Shown one piece after another: positions 16,645 through 25,790 of a DNA stretch of 64,000 nt; within the stretch, counting starts at the first letter, position 1, and each line of letters begins with the position of its first letter. The notes beneath the pieces were generated by a model, which saw only the letters and a list, made by a program, of their open reading frames with translations, searched no databases and was not told where the DNA came from. Position numbers and translations under genes: made by a program. Source of the stretch: Pedobacter sp. ASV12 (GTDB lineage: Bacteria > Bacteroidota > Bacteroidia > Sphingobacteriales > Sphingobacteriaceae); NCBI RefSeq assembly GCF_016429155.1, contig NZ_JAELUC010000001.1:161462-225461 (forward strand). Direction: 5' to 3'.

Positions 16645-19047
16645 ATGAACCTAAGAGCATCTCTATTTTTACTCTTGGCATGGCCTTTTATGGGCCTAGC
16701 ACAAATGCACCAGCCCAATGCAGCCGAAATTGCCCTGGGCATCGGCAAATTGAATGTAAAAGGAAGCGTATTGTACATTGCGGCGCATCCCGATGATGAA
16801 AACACCCGCCTGTTGGCTTACCTGGCCAAGGAAGTAAAAGTTCGAACCGGCTATTTGTCGCTAACCCGGGGCGACGGCGGACAAAACCTGATTGGCAATG
16901 AACAGGCCGAATTGTTGGGCCTCATTAGAACCCAGGAGCTGTTGGCTGCCCGCCGTATTGATGGCGCCGAACAGTTTTTTACCCGCGCCAACGACTTTGG
17001 CTTTTCTAAAACGCCCGAAGAAAGCTTCCAGATCTGGGGCAAGGAACAAATCCTGGCCGATGTGGTTTGGACCATCAGAAAATTCAGGCCCGACGTCATC
17101 ATTACCCGTTTTCCCGAAGATTCGAGGGCCGGGCATGGGCACCATTCGGGTTCAGCTATTTTGGCGCGCGAGGCTTTTAGTGCCGCTGCTGATCCGAATC
17201 GCTTTCCAGAGCAGCTTCAATACGTCAAAGTATGGCAAGCTAAGCGTATTCTTTGGAATACCTTTAACTTTGGAAGCACCAATACCACTGCCCCCGACCA
17301 GCTTAAAATAGATGTAGGCCTTTTTAACCCGCTGTTGGGCAAAAGCTATGGCGAAATTGCGGCCATTAGTCGCACCAACCACAAAAGCCAGGGCTTCGGC
17401 TCTACGTTGCAACGTGGCGAGGCCCTTGAATATTTTAGTCCAACCGCCGGCGAACCTGCCAAAACAGGCCTGTTTGACGGCATTGACATTCAAGTGCAAG
17501 ACCAGGCCATTTTAGCACTGCTTGCGCAAATCCAGAAAAACTATCAGGTGGATGCGCCTTTTAAATCGCTGCCCGAATTGCTGAAGCTTAAAAAACTAAC
17601 CCAGGATAAATCTTTTAACCACCAGTTGCTCGACGAATTGATTTTTGCTTGCGCCGGATTGTGGGTTGATGCCAATGCGGCCGAGAACGTTTATGCTGCC
17701 GGCGACAGCGTTGCCGTAAATTATACGGCCATTTATCGCGCCAATGCCGCCATACCCATTAAGGTTACGGTGGGCAGCCAATCGCGTCAGCTTGAGCCGA
17801 ACAAAGCCACCAATCTCGTCTTCAAACTAGCCACAACAAACAACGACCTTACGCAACCTTATTGGCTGGCCGAAAATCATCCGATAGGACAATACCACAT
17901 CGCTTCGCAGGAGGAGGTGGGTTATCCCGAGAATCCTAAAAAACTTTCGATAAATACGGTAATTGAACTAGGTGGCGAAAAATTCAGTCTCAATACGCCG
18001 GTAACTTATAAATCGACCGACCCTATACGTGGAGAGGTTTACCAAAATCTGGTGATTGCTCCGGCTATGACGGCTACGCTGGGCGAAAAAGCCTACATTT
18101 TTAATGGCAATACGCCCAAAACCATTACGGTGCAGCTCAAAAGCTTCCGCAGCAATAGTACGGGCAGCATTAAGCCCCAACTGCCGGCTGGCTGGAAAAG
18201 CAGTCCGGCAGCGATTAACTTTAAGCTCGACAAAAAGGGCGACGAACAGCTGATCAGTTTTACAATTACGCCAGCCGGCGCCACCACTAGCGGCCAAATC
18301 GTAATGGAGGTAAACAACAAGAAGGCCCAAGGGCTTAAAACCATCAGCTACGAACACATTCCAAGCATTACCCTTTTTCCCGAAGCCAGCGCACGCGTAG
18401 AAAAAGTAGACCTTAAAATGGTAGGCAAACGCATTGCCTATATTGATGGTGCCGGCGATTTGGTGGCTGATGCCCTGAAACAGATTGGCTACGAGGTAAC
18501 CCACCTCAGCACTACACAGGTTTTGAACAGCGACCTTTCGGGCTTCGATGCCATTGTAACCGGTGTCCGTCTTTACAATATCAACGACGAGGTTAAAACC
18601 TTGCAGCCTAAATTAATGGCCTACGTACAAAATGGTGGCACTTTGGTGGCCCAATACAATGTAAATACCAATTTAAAGCTCAACAATTTAGGACCATATC
18701 CGTTTAAGCTGGCCAACAAGCGCGTAACCGACGAAAATGCTGTGGTTAAGTTTATTGCGCCAAACCATCAGGCACTCAACTATCCCAATAAAATTACCGG
18801 AAAGGATTTTGAAGGATGGGCGCAGGAAAGAGGCATTTACTTCGCTACCGATATAGACCCTCAATATGCCACCATTTTAAGCATGAACGATCCCGGCGAA
18901 AGCGCCAGCGACGGCGCTTTGCTGGTGGCCGATTATGGCAAAGGCAAATTCGTTTACACTTCGCTGGTTTTCTTTAGAGAACTGCCGGCGGGTGTGCCGG
19001 GTGCCTATCGCCTGTTTGCCAATTTATTAGCCCCCAAACAGCCTTAG
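16645..19047 (+). CDS. Exported PIG-L family deacetylase with C-terminal ThuA/GATase-like domain
   Basis: An 800-residue exported enzyme (signal peptide ends GLAQ near residue 20). The PIG-L/LmbE N-terminal domain carries the zinc motif AHPDDE (H48, D50, D51) and the second metal site GHGHHS (H163-H166); such enzymes remove N-acetyl groups from amino sugars or related amides. A middle beta-rich region (about 340-590) looks like a NEW3/FN3 type linker, and residues about 595-795 resemble a GATase/ThuA-like fold (AYIDGAGD, DAIVTGVRLYN). It heads an operon with a 41-residue membrane microprotein and a sodium:solute symporter, which suggests that it frees a substrate that is then imported. The substrate is unknown. 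Confidence 0.85.
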   Translation: MNLRASLFLLLAWPFMGLAQMHQPNAAEIALGIGKLNVKGSVLYIAAHPDDENTRLLAYLAKEVKVRTGYLSLTRGDGGQNLIGNEQAELLGLIRTQELLAARRIDGAEQFFTRANDFGFSKTPEESFQIWGKEQILADVVWTIRKFRPDVIITRFPEDSRAGHGHHSGSAILAREAFSAAADPNRFPEQLQYVKVWQAKRILWNTFNFGSTNTTAPDQLKIDVGLFNPLLGKSYGEIAAISRTNHKSQGFGSTLQRGEALEYFSPTAGEPAKTGLFDGIDIQVQDQAILALLAQIQKNYQVDAPFKSLPELLKLKKLTQDKSFNHQLLDELIFACAGLWVDANAAENVYAAGDSVAVNYTAIYRANAAIPIKVTVGSQSRQLEPNKATNLVFKLATTNNDLTQPYWLAENHPIGQYHIASQEEVGYPENPKKLSINTVIELGGEKFSLNTPVTYKSTDPIRGEVYQNLVIAPAMTATLGEKAYIFNGNTPKTITVQLKSFRSNSTGSIKPQLPAGWKSSPAAINFKLDKKGDEQLISFTITPAGATTSGQIVMEVNNKKAQGLKTISYEHIPSITLFPEASARVEKVDLKMVGKRIAYIDGAGDLVADALKQIGYEVTHLSTTQVLNSDLSGFDAIVTGVRLYNINDEVKTLQPKLMAYVQNGGTLVAQYNVNTNLKLNNLGPYPFKLANKRVTDENAVVKFIAPNHQALNYPNKITGKDFEGWAQERGIYFATDIDPQYATILSMNDPGESASDGALLVADYGKGKFVYTSLVFFRELPAGVPGAYRLFANLLAPKQP

Positions 19048-19048
19048 C

Positions 19049-19174
19049 ATGAAAGAAAAACAAAACGACCTGCCTCCTTTTGTTAAAACCTGGAAACAGT
19101 TCTATGTGTTGCTGGCAGTTTGGCTGGTGGTGCTTATTGCTTTGTTTTACGCTTTTACCCAGCATTTTAAATGA
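19049..19174 (+). CDS. 41-residue single-helix membrane microprotein
   Basis: ATG at 19049 follows the PIG-L stop by one base and the frame ends in TGA at 19172-19174, overlapping the symporter ATG (ATGA). It encodes a charged N-terminus (MKEKQNDLPPF), then one hydrophobic helix (QFYVLLAVWLVVLIALFYAF) and a short tail. The perfect packing between two genes and the stop-start overlap argue for real, coupled translation. Small membrane partners of symporters exist (for example the DUF485 and DUF4212 proteins beside SSS transporters), so this may be an accessory subunit. I know of no name for it. Confidence 0.75.
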   Translation: MKEKQNDLPPFVKTWKQFYVLLAVWLVVLIALFYAFTQHFK

Positions 19175-20868
19175 GCGCGATAGATTGGATGGTATTGCTG
19201 GGCACTTTGTTGCTGATTGTGGGTTACGGCGTTTACAAAAGCCGTGGCGCACAGAGTATGCAGGCTTACCTGTTGGGCAACCAAAGCCTGCCTTGGTATA
19301 CGGTTTGCCTTTCGGTAATGGCTACACAGGCTAGTGCCATTACTTTTCTTTCGGCACCAGGGCTGGCCTACTCATCGGGCATGAGCTTTGTACAGTTTTA
19401 TTTTGGCTTGCCCCTGGCCATGATTGTGCTCTGTATTACTTTCGTGCCTATTTTTCACCGGCTTAAAGTATACACGGCCTACGAATATCTGGAACAACGT
19501 TTCGATCTCAAAACAAGGGCACTCACTGCCTTTCTGTTTTTGGTACAACGGGGTCTGTCCACCGGGATTACCATTTATGCGCCTTCCATCATCTTATCAA
19601 CCATCTTGAACATCGACACCACTTATACCACATTGTTTATTGGTGGCTTGGTGATTTTTTATACCGTTTACGGGGGTACCAAAGCCGTTTCTTATACCCA
19701 GTTGCTACAAATGAGCATTATTTTTTGTGGCTTGTTTGCCGCAGGTATTATGGTGGTGCACCTGTTGCCCAATGGCGTCGGCTTCGGCAAGGCGATTGCC
19801 ATAGCAGGCAAAATGGGCCGTACCAATGCCATTGATTTCCATTTCGATTGGAACAACCAATACAACGTATGGAGCGGCCTGATTGGAGGCTTCTTTTTGC
19901 AGCTCTCTTATTTCGGCACCGATCAAAGCCAGGTGGGGCGTTACCTTACGGGCGCGTCGGTAGGACAAAGCCGCTTAGGCTTGCTGATGAATGGCCTGGT
20001 TAAAATCCCGATGCAGTTTTTGATTTTATTGATTGGCATATTGGTTTTCACCTTTTACCAATACCATAAAGCACCCTTATTTTTCAACAGCTACGAACTG
20101 AACAAACTGCAGGAAAGCCCTTATAAAGCCGAACTGCAACAAGTCCAATCGGCTTACGACCAAAGTTTCGAAAGCAAGAAATTAGAGGTAGAGAAATTGG
20201 ACCGTGCATTGGCCAACCACGACCAGCCGACAATCGATCAGCAACGCATAGCCGTAACAAAAGCAGACAACGAGAGTAAGAAAATCCGTGAGGATTTAAA
20301 GGAGCTGATGCTGAAGAACGATAAAAAAGCCAGCACAAACGACAACAACTATATCTTTTTGAGTTTTGTAACCCAATATCTGCCCAAGGGATTGATTGGC
20401 TTGCTCATTGCCATCATTTTCCTGGCTTCGATGGGTTCTACAGCCAGTGCTTTGAATTCTTTGGCCTCAACCAGTGTGGTCGACATTTACAAAAGGCTCC
20501 TCAACAAAAATGCCAACGACCAACAATATGTAAAGGCTTCGCGCTGGGCCACCATTGGCTGGGGCAGCGTCTGCATCCTGATGGCTTTGTATACGAGCAA
20601 GATCGGCAACCTGATTGAAGCGGTAAATATTTTGGGCTCGTACATTTACGGCACCATTCTCGGTGTTTTTTTGGTGGCTTTTTACCTGAAAAAAGTAGGC
20701 GGAAGGGCTGTCTTTATCGCGGCGATTTTAGCCGAAGCAATGGTTTGTATTTTAGGCTTTAATGAGGTGGTAGCCTATTTATGGCTGAATGTAATTGGCT
20801 GCCTGCTGGTCGTGGTAATGGCTTACCTGATCCAAATTGCGATGAAGGAGAAAAGCACAATCGGTTAA
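19171..20868 (+). CDS. Sodium:solute symporter (SSS family) with soluble coiled-coil insertion
   Basis: A 565-residue inner-membrane transporter with about 13 helices. Family features include ATQASAITFLSAPG in the first helices, the YGGTKAV loop near 167-173 and the sodium-site region SMGSTASALNSLAS near 418-431. Residues about 300-392 form a hydrophilic, heptad-like segment (LEVEKLDRALANHDQ, KIREDLKELMLKND) inserted between membrane helices, longer than in the classic PutP/SGLT members. It is translationally coupled to the upstream microprotein and in an operon with the PIG-L deacetylase. Substrate may be the deacetylated product. Confidence 0.9.
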   Translation: MSAIDWMVLLGTLLLIVGYGVYKSRGAQSMQAYLLGNQSLPWYTVCLSVMATQASAITFLSAPGLAYSSGMSFVQFYFGLPLAMIVLCITFVPIFHRLKVYTAYEYLEQRFDLKTRALTAFLFLVQRGLSTGITIYAPSIILSTILNIDTTYTTLFIGGLVIFYTVYGGTKAVSYTQLLQMSIIFCGLFAAGIMVVHLLPNGVGFGKAIAIAGKMGRTNAIDFHFDWNNQYNVWSGLIGGFFLQLSYFGTDQSQVGRYLTGASVGQSRLGLLMNGLVKIPMQFLILLIGILVFTFYQYHKAPLFFNSYELNKLQESPYKAELQQVQSAYDQSFESKKLEVEKLDRALANHDQPTIDQQRIAVTKADNESKKIREDLKELMLKNDKKASTNDNNYIFLSFVTQYLPKGLIGLLIAIIFLASMGSTASALNSLASTSVVDIYKRLLNKNANDQQYVKASRWATIGWGSVCILMALYTSKIGNLIEAVNILGSYIYGTILGVFLVAFYLKKVGGRAVFIAAILAEAMVCILGFNEVVAYLWLNVIGCLLVVVMAYLIQIAMKEKSTIG

Positions 20869-20901
20869 ACACCTGCGAAGTTTTGAAGCTCCGCAAGTGT
20901 T
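20868..20901. repeat. TTGCGAAG-type dispersed hairpin, copy 2
   Basis: AACACCTGCGAAGTTT pairs, with three wobble or mismatched positions, with AAGCTCCGCAAGTGTT. It starts on the last base of the symporter stop codon and ends 10 bases before the stop of the convergent DUF2911 gene, where it could end both transcripts. Confidence 0.75.
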
Positions 20902-20911
20902 GACTAAAGCA

Positions 20912-21760
20912 TTATTTCGAGGCTTGCGCCAAAAGTTCTGTGTTTAAACGAACATACTCGTCGTTTTTGATTTCGGTGGCAATGGCAATTCCTGCTTTGG
21001 CAGTAGCCTGCGCTCCGGCCTTATCGCCCATTTTCAATTGCACCCGACCTTTCCATAGTTTAACCCAAGGCGCTTTCGGATCGGCTTTTTCGGCTTCGTT
21101 CATCCAGCTCAATGCGGTGGCCAGGTCTTTGCCATTTTCATAGTAATATTGGGCAGCAGCCATAAAAGGTTTTTTGTCGCCTTTCATCGCTTCGGCAATA
21201 TTGGCCATTACCTGGGCGTCGATTGCCGTGGTGATGTTAATGGCTATTGCCGTATTTTCCCACATGATGTGCAATTGAGCCGCCGTAGGGGTTACATCGG
21301 CAAATTGCATGGTAAAGGTTTCTACCTTGCCTTTGGTGGCCATTGGTTTAACTTTTACGCGCAAAACGTCGTCAGATTGTTTGTAATCGTAGGCACCCCA
21401 TTGTTTGGCCGTTTTGTTTAGGATAAATGTCCACTCCTTTTTACCTGGGATGGTAAACAAACCATACTCTCCCGCCGGAACATCCTGGCCTTCAATTTTT
21501 ACCGCGTCGGTAAATTTAATGGTGGTGGCGCTGTTTGCACCGGTACGCCAAACCACGTTGTAAGGTTCTAATGCACCAAAAATCTTGCGTCCTTTGGTAT
21601 TTGGCCGCGAATAGGTTAAGGTAATCTTGCCCAAGCCAAAGTCTTGCACAATGGTTTGACCGCTGCTGGCCTGAGGCAATTTAATGCCTTGCGCGTTGGC
21701 CTGCACATACAGCCCAATGGCCAACACAAGCAGCAATGCCGATTTGATTGTAAATTTCAT
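20912..21760 (-). CDS. DUF2911 exported protein
   Basis: A 282-residue exported protein (signal peptide ends ANAQ). The first half is the DUF2911 domain with its hallmark TLTYSRPNTKGRKIFG and WRTGANSATTIKFT, about residues 48-85. The C-terminal third (MNEAEKADPKAPWVKLWKGR) is TPR-like. The biochemical role of DUF2911 is unknown. It is transcribed divergently from the SDR gene at 21906. Confidence 0.88.
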   Translation of the reverse strand: MKFTIKSALLLVLAIGLYVQANAQGIKLPQASSGQTIVQDFGLGKITLTYSRPNTKGRKIFGALEPYNVVWRTGANSATTIKFTDAVKIEGQDVPAGEYGLFTIPGKKEWTFILNKTAKQWGAYDYKQSDDVLRVKVKPMATKGKVETFTMQFADVTPTAAQLHIMWENTAIAINITTAIDAQVMANIAEAMKGDKKPFMAAAQYYYENGKDLATALSWMNEAEKADPKAPWVKLWKGRVQLKMGDKAGAQATAKAGIAIATEIKNDEYVRLNTELLAQASK

Positions 21761-21891
21761 CTCTTTTTTGTTTTAAGTTTTCTGGATAAAATTAAACATA
21801 TCCCTACACAAAGCGATGCCTGCCACCCGAATCTTTGTCAGCCAAAAATCAATTCAACACCAGCGGCTATGGCACCGCAAGGCGAATGCCT

Positions 21892-21899
21892 TACCTTTG
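21892..21899 (+). promoter_or_regulatory. Candidate -7 box giving a nearly leaderless SDR transcript
   Basis: TACCTTTG matches TAnnTTTG exactly and lies 6 bases before the ATG at 21906, so the transcript would begin at or next to the start codon. No good -33 element is seen. Confidence 0.35.
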
Positions 21900-21905
21900 G
21901 TTATC

Positions 21906-22757
21906 ATGACCAAACTAAAACCATTGGATAGCCGGCAAGAAACCATCAGCATTTTGGGCTGTGGCTGGTATGGCTTGGCTTTGGGCAAAGCCCTGCTTGC
22001 CGAAGGCTACCGCGTAAAAGGATCTACCACCAGCGAAAACAAGCTGAAGCTTTTGGAAGAAGCGGGCATTGAGCCCTATCTGGTTAATTTTGGGGAGACG
22101 GCCTTGCCCCACAACCAGGCTTTCTTTGCGAGCGATATTTTGTTCATCAGTATTCCGCCCAAACGCAATTTGCCCCAACCCGAAGATTACCTTCGCAAGA
22201 TGAAAGCCATTAAACTGGCCGTCGAAAGATCGCAGGTTCAACAGGTGGTTTTCATTAGCTCGACAGGGATATTCGAGGATGGTAATTTTGTGGTAGACGA
22301 AACCGTTAATCCGCAGCCTGATAGCCCTGCGGGAAATGCCTTGCTGGGCGCGGAAAAACTTTTAAAAAACAGCCCGGTTTTTACCACGACCATTATCCGC
22401 TTTGGCGGGTTATTTGGCCCAAACAGAAACCTGGCGAAGCATTTTGCAGGCCGTCAGGCTATCGCCAATGGCCTGGCACCCATCAACCTTATCCATCTGG
22501 ACGATTGCATTCAAATCAGCCTCGAACTGCTCAAACAAAAAGCATTTGGGCATATTTACCATGGGGTTTCGCCCTTCCATCCAAGTAGGGCCGAATTTTA
22601 TACCAAAGCCTGTTTGGTTAATGGCCTGGAAAGCCCCGAATTTCTGCCAGAAAAATCGGCCTGGAAAGAAATCATAAGCATGAACCTGCCCGCTCAATTA
22701 AACTACGTTTTTAAGGTTGCCAATTGGGGGCAATGGGTCGCAAAAATGACCGATTAG
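21906..22757 (+). CDS. NAD(P)-dependent epimerase/SDR family protein (YeeZ-like)
   Basis: About 283 residues from MTKLKPLDSR at 21906; the longer frame from 21816 adds 30 residues of non-family sequence. The Rossmann start ILGCGWYGLALGKALL (about residues 16-31) is typical of the YeeZ/SDR_a5 group, as are STGIFED and FGGLFGPNR. These proteins bind NAD(P) and are thought to act on sugar nucleotides or similar metabolites, but no clear Tyr-x-x-x-Lys pair is visible. Function is unassigned. Confidence 0.82.
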   Translation: MTKLKPLDSRQETISILGCGWYGLALGKALLAEGYRVKGSTTSENKLKLLEEAGIEPYLVNFGETALPHNQAFFASDILFISIPPKRNLPQPEDYLRKMKAIKLAVERSQVQQVVFISSTGIFEDGNFVVDETVNPQPDSPAGNALLGAEKLLKNSPVFTTTIIRFGGLFGPNRNLAKHFAGRQAIANGLAPINLIHLDDCIQISLELLKQKAFGHIYHGVSPFHPSRAEFYTKACLVNGLESPEFLPEKSAWKEIISMNLPAQLNYVFKVANWGQWVAKMTD

Positions 22758-22772
22758 CCTGGCGTACGGAAT

Positions 22773-22807
22773 GAGATTTAAGACTCGAGATGTGAGATGT
22801 GAGATTT
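22773..22807. repeat. Heptamer array, GAGATGT units
   Basis: Read in sevens from 22773: GAGATTT, AAGACTC, GAGATGT, GAGATGT, GAGATTT. Five in-phase units lie between the convergent SDR and alpha/beta hydrolase genes. Confidence 0.65.
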
Positions 22808-22837
22808 AATACGCTTCCATCCAACCCTTACCTAACA

Positions 22838-24148
22838 CTACTTCCCTTTAATCCAAGTGGCGAGATCGGTAACCAGCTGTTCGGATACATTAACCGGAAC
22901 CTGGTACTGCGACATATCTCCCTTGGCCGTTTGCGGGCTTAGCAAGTGGTTCAATTCGGGATAAAGCTTTAAGCGTACGTTCGGCTTTTTATTCAAAGCG
23001 GTATTCCACAAGTTGTAGTCGTTTTGGGTAATCTGAAAATCGTTTCCACCCTGAGCTATAAACATACGCTTGGTTATTTTCTTGGCGGTTTCCACCTGGT
23101 TGTAGTTATTCAGGTCTATCCAATAAGATGCCGGCAAGCCCAAAATAAGCGAATCAGGCTTCATTTTATCCAGCTTGGTTATCCTGGTCTGACCTACTGC
23201 TTTAAGCACTTCGTCAAGGCTTTTCTTGCTGGCGGCCGTGGTATCTTTGGCTAGCGAAAACATGTAGTTGTTTTGTTCTACAATAACATCGGTTAGCTTT
23301 CTCGATGGTGCCGATAGCATGATCAAGCCTTTCAGCTCTGGCAACTGGGCACCTAAACGTGGGGCCAACATGCCACCAAGGCTATGGCCCAGCAGGTAGA
23401 TGTTCTTCAGGTCGGCACCCTTAACTGTTTTGGCCAATGCAACGGCAGCCAAGGCATCGTCGGTTACTTCTTCTTTTACCGTAAAAGCACCATTAAACTC
23501 GCCCGGATAAACCAAAGTACGCTTTACGTAACGCACCGAAGCAATACCTTTGGCGGCCAAACCAAGTGCAATATCTTTCAATGGCTTGTTCGGGCCAACG
23601 GTTTCGTCCATATCGCTTGGGCCAGAACCATGTACCAATACCACAATTGGAAAATTAACGGCTTTTTTAGGCACGGTAATCACGGCCGCCAATTGGTGTT
23701 TGCCAGAAGTAAGATAAACTTGTTTTTCGTGGTATAAAGTGGTATCGCTGGCGTAAGTTGGCAAAGCGTAAGCCGCTGCTTTTGGCGGCATGAAAATACC
23801 TACCAGCTTCTCGGTTTTATCAAACACCAACAAAAACTCTTGTTCGTCTTTTTCAAACTGGCCATCGCAGGTTACGGTATAATAATCGCCCTGCACCTTG
23901 CTGCGTATCGGATCAATTGATTTTACGGCACCCAATTTAACCTTAATATTTGCCCAAAGCTCCTTCAGGTTATCGGCTGTAATTTTGGCCTGCTCTGTTT
24001 CAGAAAAAAACTGGTGTGCTTCGGTATATTTCGCTGTCTCGAGCAATTCGAAAAACTGACCGGCCTTGCCAAAAAGGCTGATTACATTTTGCGAAAAGGC
24101 AACTGTACTGAACAATAAAAACAGCGAGAGGGTAAAGATTTTCTTCAT
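22838..24148 (-). CDS. Exported alpha/beta hydrolase with DUF3887-like N-terminal domain
   Basis: About 436 residues from MKKIFTLSLF at 24148, the start that gives a signal peptide (ending AFSQ). Residues about 25-130 look like a DUF3887/NTF2-like domain, and the rest is an alpha/beta hydrolase with HGSGPSDMDE (oxyanion region), the nucleophile elbow GHSLGG and a late catalytic His in ELNHLL. This architecture is widespread in exported bacterial esterases or peptidases with unknown natural substrates. Confidence 0.85.
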   Translation of the reverse strand: MKKIFTLSLFLLFSTVAFSQNVISLFGKAGQFFELLETAKYTEAHQFFSETEQAKITADNLKELWANIKVKLGAVKSIDPIRSKVQGDYYTVTCDGQFEKDEQEFLLVFDKTEKLVGIFMPPKAAAYALPTYASDTTLYHEKQVYLTSGKHQLAAVITVPKKAVNFPIVVLVHGSGPSDMDETVGPNKPLKDIALGLAAKGIASVRYVKRTLVYPGEFNGAFTVKEEVTDDALAAVALAKTVKGADLKNIYLLGHSLGGMLAPRLGAQLPELKGLIMLSAPSRKLTDVIVEQNNYMFSLAKDTTAASKKSLDEVLKAVGQTRITKLDKMKPDSLILGLPASYWIDLNNYNQVETAKKITKRMFIAQGGNDFQITQNDYNLWNTALNKKPNVRLKLYPELNHLLSPQTAKGDMSQYQVPVNVSEQLVTDLATWIKGK

Positions 24149-24248
24149 AATGATCTGGTATAGAACCAAAGTTAGCAATATTTGCTTCGCATCCTAATCC
24201 GGGCAACCATGTATGGAGTTGTGCCTGACAGAATTTAACATTCTTTAA

Positions 24249-24283
24249 CAAAAAAGCCACTTCCCAATTAGAGAAATGGCCTT
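24249..24283 (-). terminator. Terminator of the OsmC gene
   Basis: On the minus strand GCCA-T-TTC pairs with GAA-G-TGGC, followed by six T. It lies 21 bases after the OsmC stop. Confidence 0.65.
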
Positions 24284-24303
24284 TAGGTTTTTAGCCACTT
24301 ATA

Positions 24304-24720
24304 TTAAAGCAAGGTGGCTTCGATGGTGATGTTGGTGTTCAGCAATTTAGAAATCGGGCAGTTGGCCTTGGCATCGGCAACCAGTTCGTCGAATTTCTCT
24401 TGCGACAGGCCATCGGCTTTTACCTTTACCTCTAAATGGATGTTCACGATCTCGCCTTTTTCCGGGTTAAGGTCAACCGTAGCCTTGGTCGTGATTTCGT
24501 CGGGCGTAATGTTTTCGGCCGAGATGTTGAAGCTCAGCTTCATGGTAAAGCAGCCTGAATGCGCGGCCGCAACCAATTCTTCGGGGTTGGTTCCTATCCC
24601 TTCTTCAAAGCGGCTTTTAAAAGAGTATTGGGTTTGGTTCAAGGTACCACTTTGTGTGGTCAAGGTACCTTTTCCGTCTTTTCCGGTGCCATTCCAAACG
24701 GCTGTTGCATTTCTTTTCAT
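24304..24720 (-). CDS. OsmC-family peroxiredoxin
   Basis: A 138-residue OsmC subfamily protein that reduces organic hydroperoxides. Both redox cysteines are present: C57 in AAHSGCF and C121 in ANCPISKLL. The N-terminal MKRNATAVWNGTGKDGKG is the usual strand that helps form the dimer. It is divergent from the receiver-domain gene and has its own terminator. Confidence 0.93.
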   Translation of the reverse strand: MKRNATAVWNGTGKDGKGTLTTQSGTLNQTQYSFKSRFEEGIGTNPEELVAAAHSGCFTMKLSFNISAENITPDEITTKATVDLNPEKGEIVNIHLEVKVKADGLSQEKFDELVADAKANCPISKLLNTNITIEATLL

Positions 24721-24840
24721 ATTGATTGTTTTTTTAATAAAGATGATTTCGCACTCAAATGTTTGCTCCTGTCACTGATCTGACAATAAATTTACCATAT
24801 TTTCTGCAACTATTTATGCTGGAAATATGCAGTACATTAA

Positions 24841-24848
24841 TATCTTTG
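24841..24848 (+). promoter_or_regulatory. Candidate -7 box of the receiver-domain gene
   Basis: TATCTTTG is an exact TAnnTTTG match, 28 bases before the TTG start. A clear -33 TTTG is missing. Confidence 0.4.
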
Positions 24849-24876
24849 TTTAATCATCCATATTTCTGATCAAACA

Positions 24877-25269
24877 TTGACAACAAGTAATAAGCGATAC
24901 AAAAAAGTACTGGTTATAGAGGATAACCACGCCATTTTAGATGTAATTACCCTAATTTTGCAAAGCGAGGCCTATAAAGTGTCGGGCTTGAGCAAAGGTG
25001 TCAACATGATGGAGCACATTAATGCTTTTCAGCCCGATATGATGATCTTGGATATCATGCTGCCCGATGCCGATGGCCGCGAGCTCTTGGAACAGTTGCG
25101 CACCAACGAAGCAACGGCACACATTCCGGTGTTGATGATTTCGGCTAAATATACCGACAAAACCATTCAGCACGGCGCTTATAAACCCAATGGATTTCTG
25201 TCCAAGCCTTTTGATATCGACGAACTCCTCGACAGGATAGAAGGCATATTGGCGGGTAAAACCTATTAG
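24877..25269 (+). CDS. Stand-alone CheY-like response regulator receiver
   Basis: A 130-residue single receiver domain with the acidic pair E15/D16, the phosphoacceptor D59 (MMILDIMLPD) and the conserved K110 (LSKPFD). There is no output domain, so it acts through protein contacts. The start is a TTG: the frame is open only from 24841 and no ATG or GTG lies before the first beta strand. No kinase gene is next to it. Confidence 0.88.
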   Translation: MTTSNKRYKKVLVIEDNHAILDVITLILQSEAYKVSGLSKGVNMMEHINAFQPDMMILDIMLPDADGRELLEQLRTNEATAHIPVLMISAKYTDKTIQHGAYKPNGFLSKPFDIDELLDRIEGILAGKTY

Positions 25270-25304
25270 TTTTTTCGCCGGCTCATTTTCCGTAACTTAG
25301 GTCA

Positions 25305-25775
25305 ATGAATCATCCCAACCAACAACTGATTGAGCATTTTTATACTTGTTTTAAGCACAAGGATTACAAAGGCATGCAAGCTTGCTATGCCGATAATGCT
25401 GTTTTTAGCGATCCCGTATTTCAAAACCTCAATGCCGAACAGGTAAGGGCCATGTGGGAAATGCTGCTGTCGAGAGCGAAGGACTTTAACATCGAATTTA
25501 GCGAGGTAAGTGCCGATGATGGCCATGGAAAGGCCCATTGGGATGCATACTACGTTTTTTCTTCCACCGGACGCCACGTGGTAAACCGCATTGAGGCCAG
25601 TTTTGAATTAGCCGATGGCAAAATCGTTAAGCATACTGATAAATTCAACTTTTATGTCTGGGCCCGACAGGCACTGGGCTTTAGTGGCTGGCTGTTGGGC
25701 TGGACGGGCTATTTGCACCAAAAAGTAAGGGAGCAGGCCATGGACAACCTGAACAGGTTTATGGCGAATAAATAA
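25305..25775 (+). CDS. NTF2/SnoaL-like fold protein
   Basis: A 156-residue protein of the nuclear transport factor 2-like superfamily: HFYTCFKHKDYKGMQACYADNA gives the first helices, followed by the mixed sheet with FSDPVF and WDAYYVFSSTGR, and a Lys/Asp-bearing pocket. Families of this fold include ketosteroid isomerase-like enzymes and binding proteins, so function cannot be set. It starts 36 bases after the receiver gene on the same strand and may be co-transcribed. Confidence 0.85.
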   Translation: MNHPNQQLIEHFYTCFKHKDYKGMQACYADNAVFSDPVFQNLNAEQVRAMWEMLLSRAKDFNIEFSEVSADDGHGKAHWDAYYVFSSTGRHVVNRIEASFELADGKIVKHTDKFNFYVWARQALGFSGWLLGWTGYLHQKVREQAMDNLNRFMANK

Positions 25776-25790
25776 GGCATAGACGTTTTT

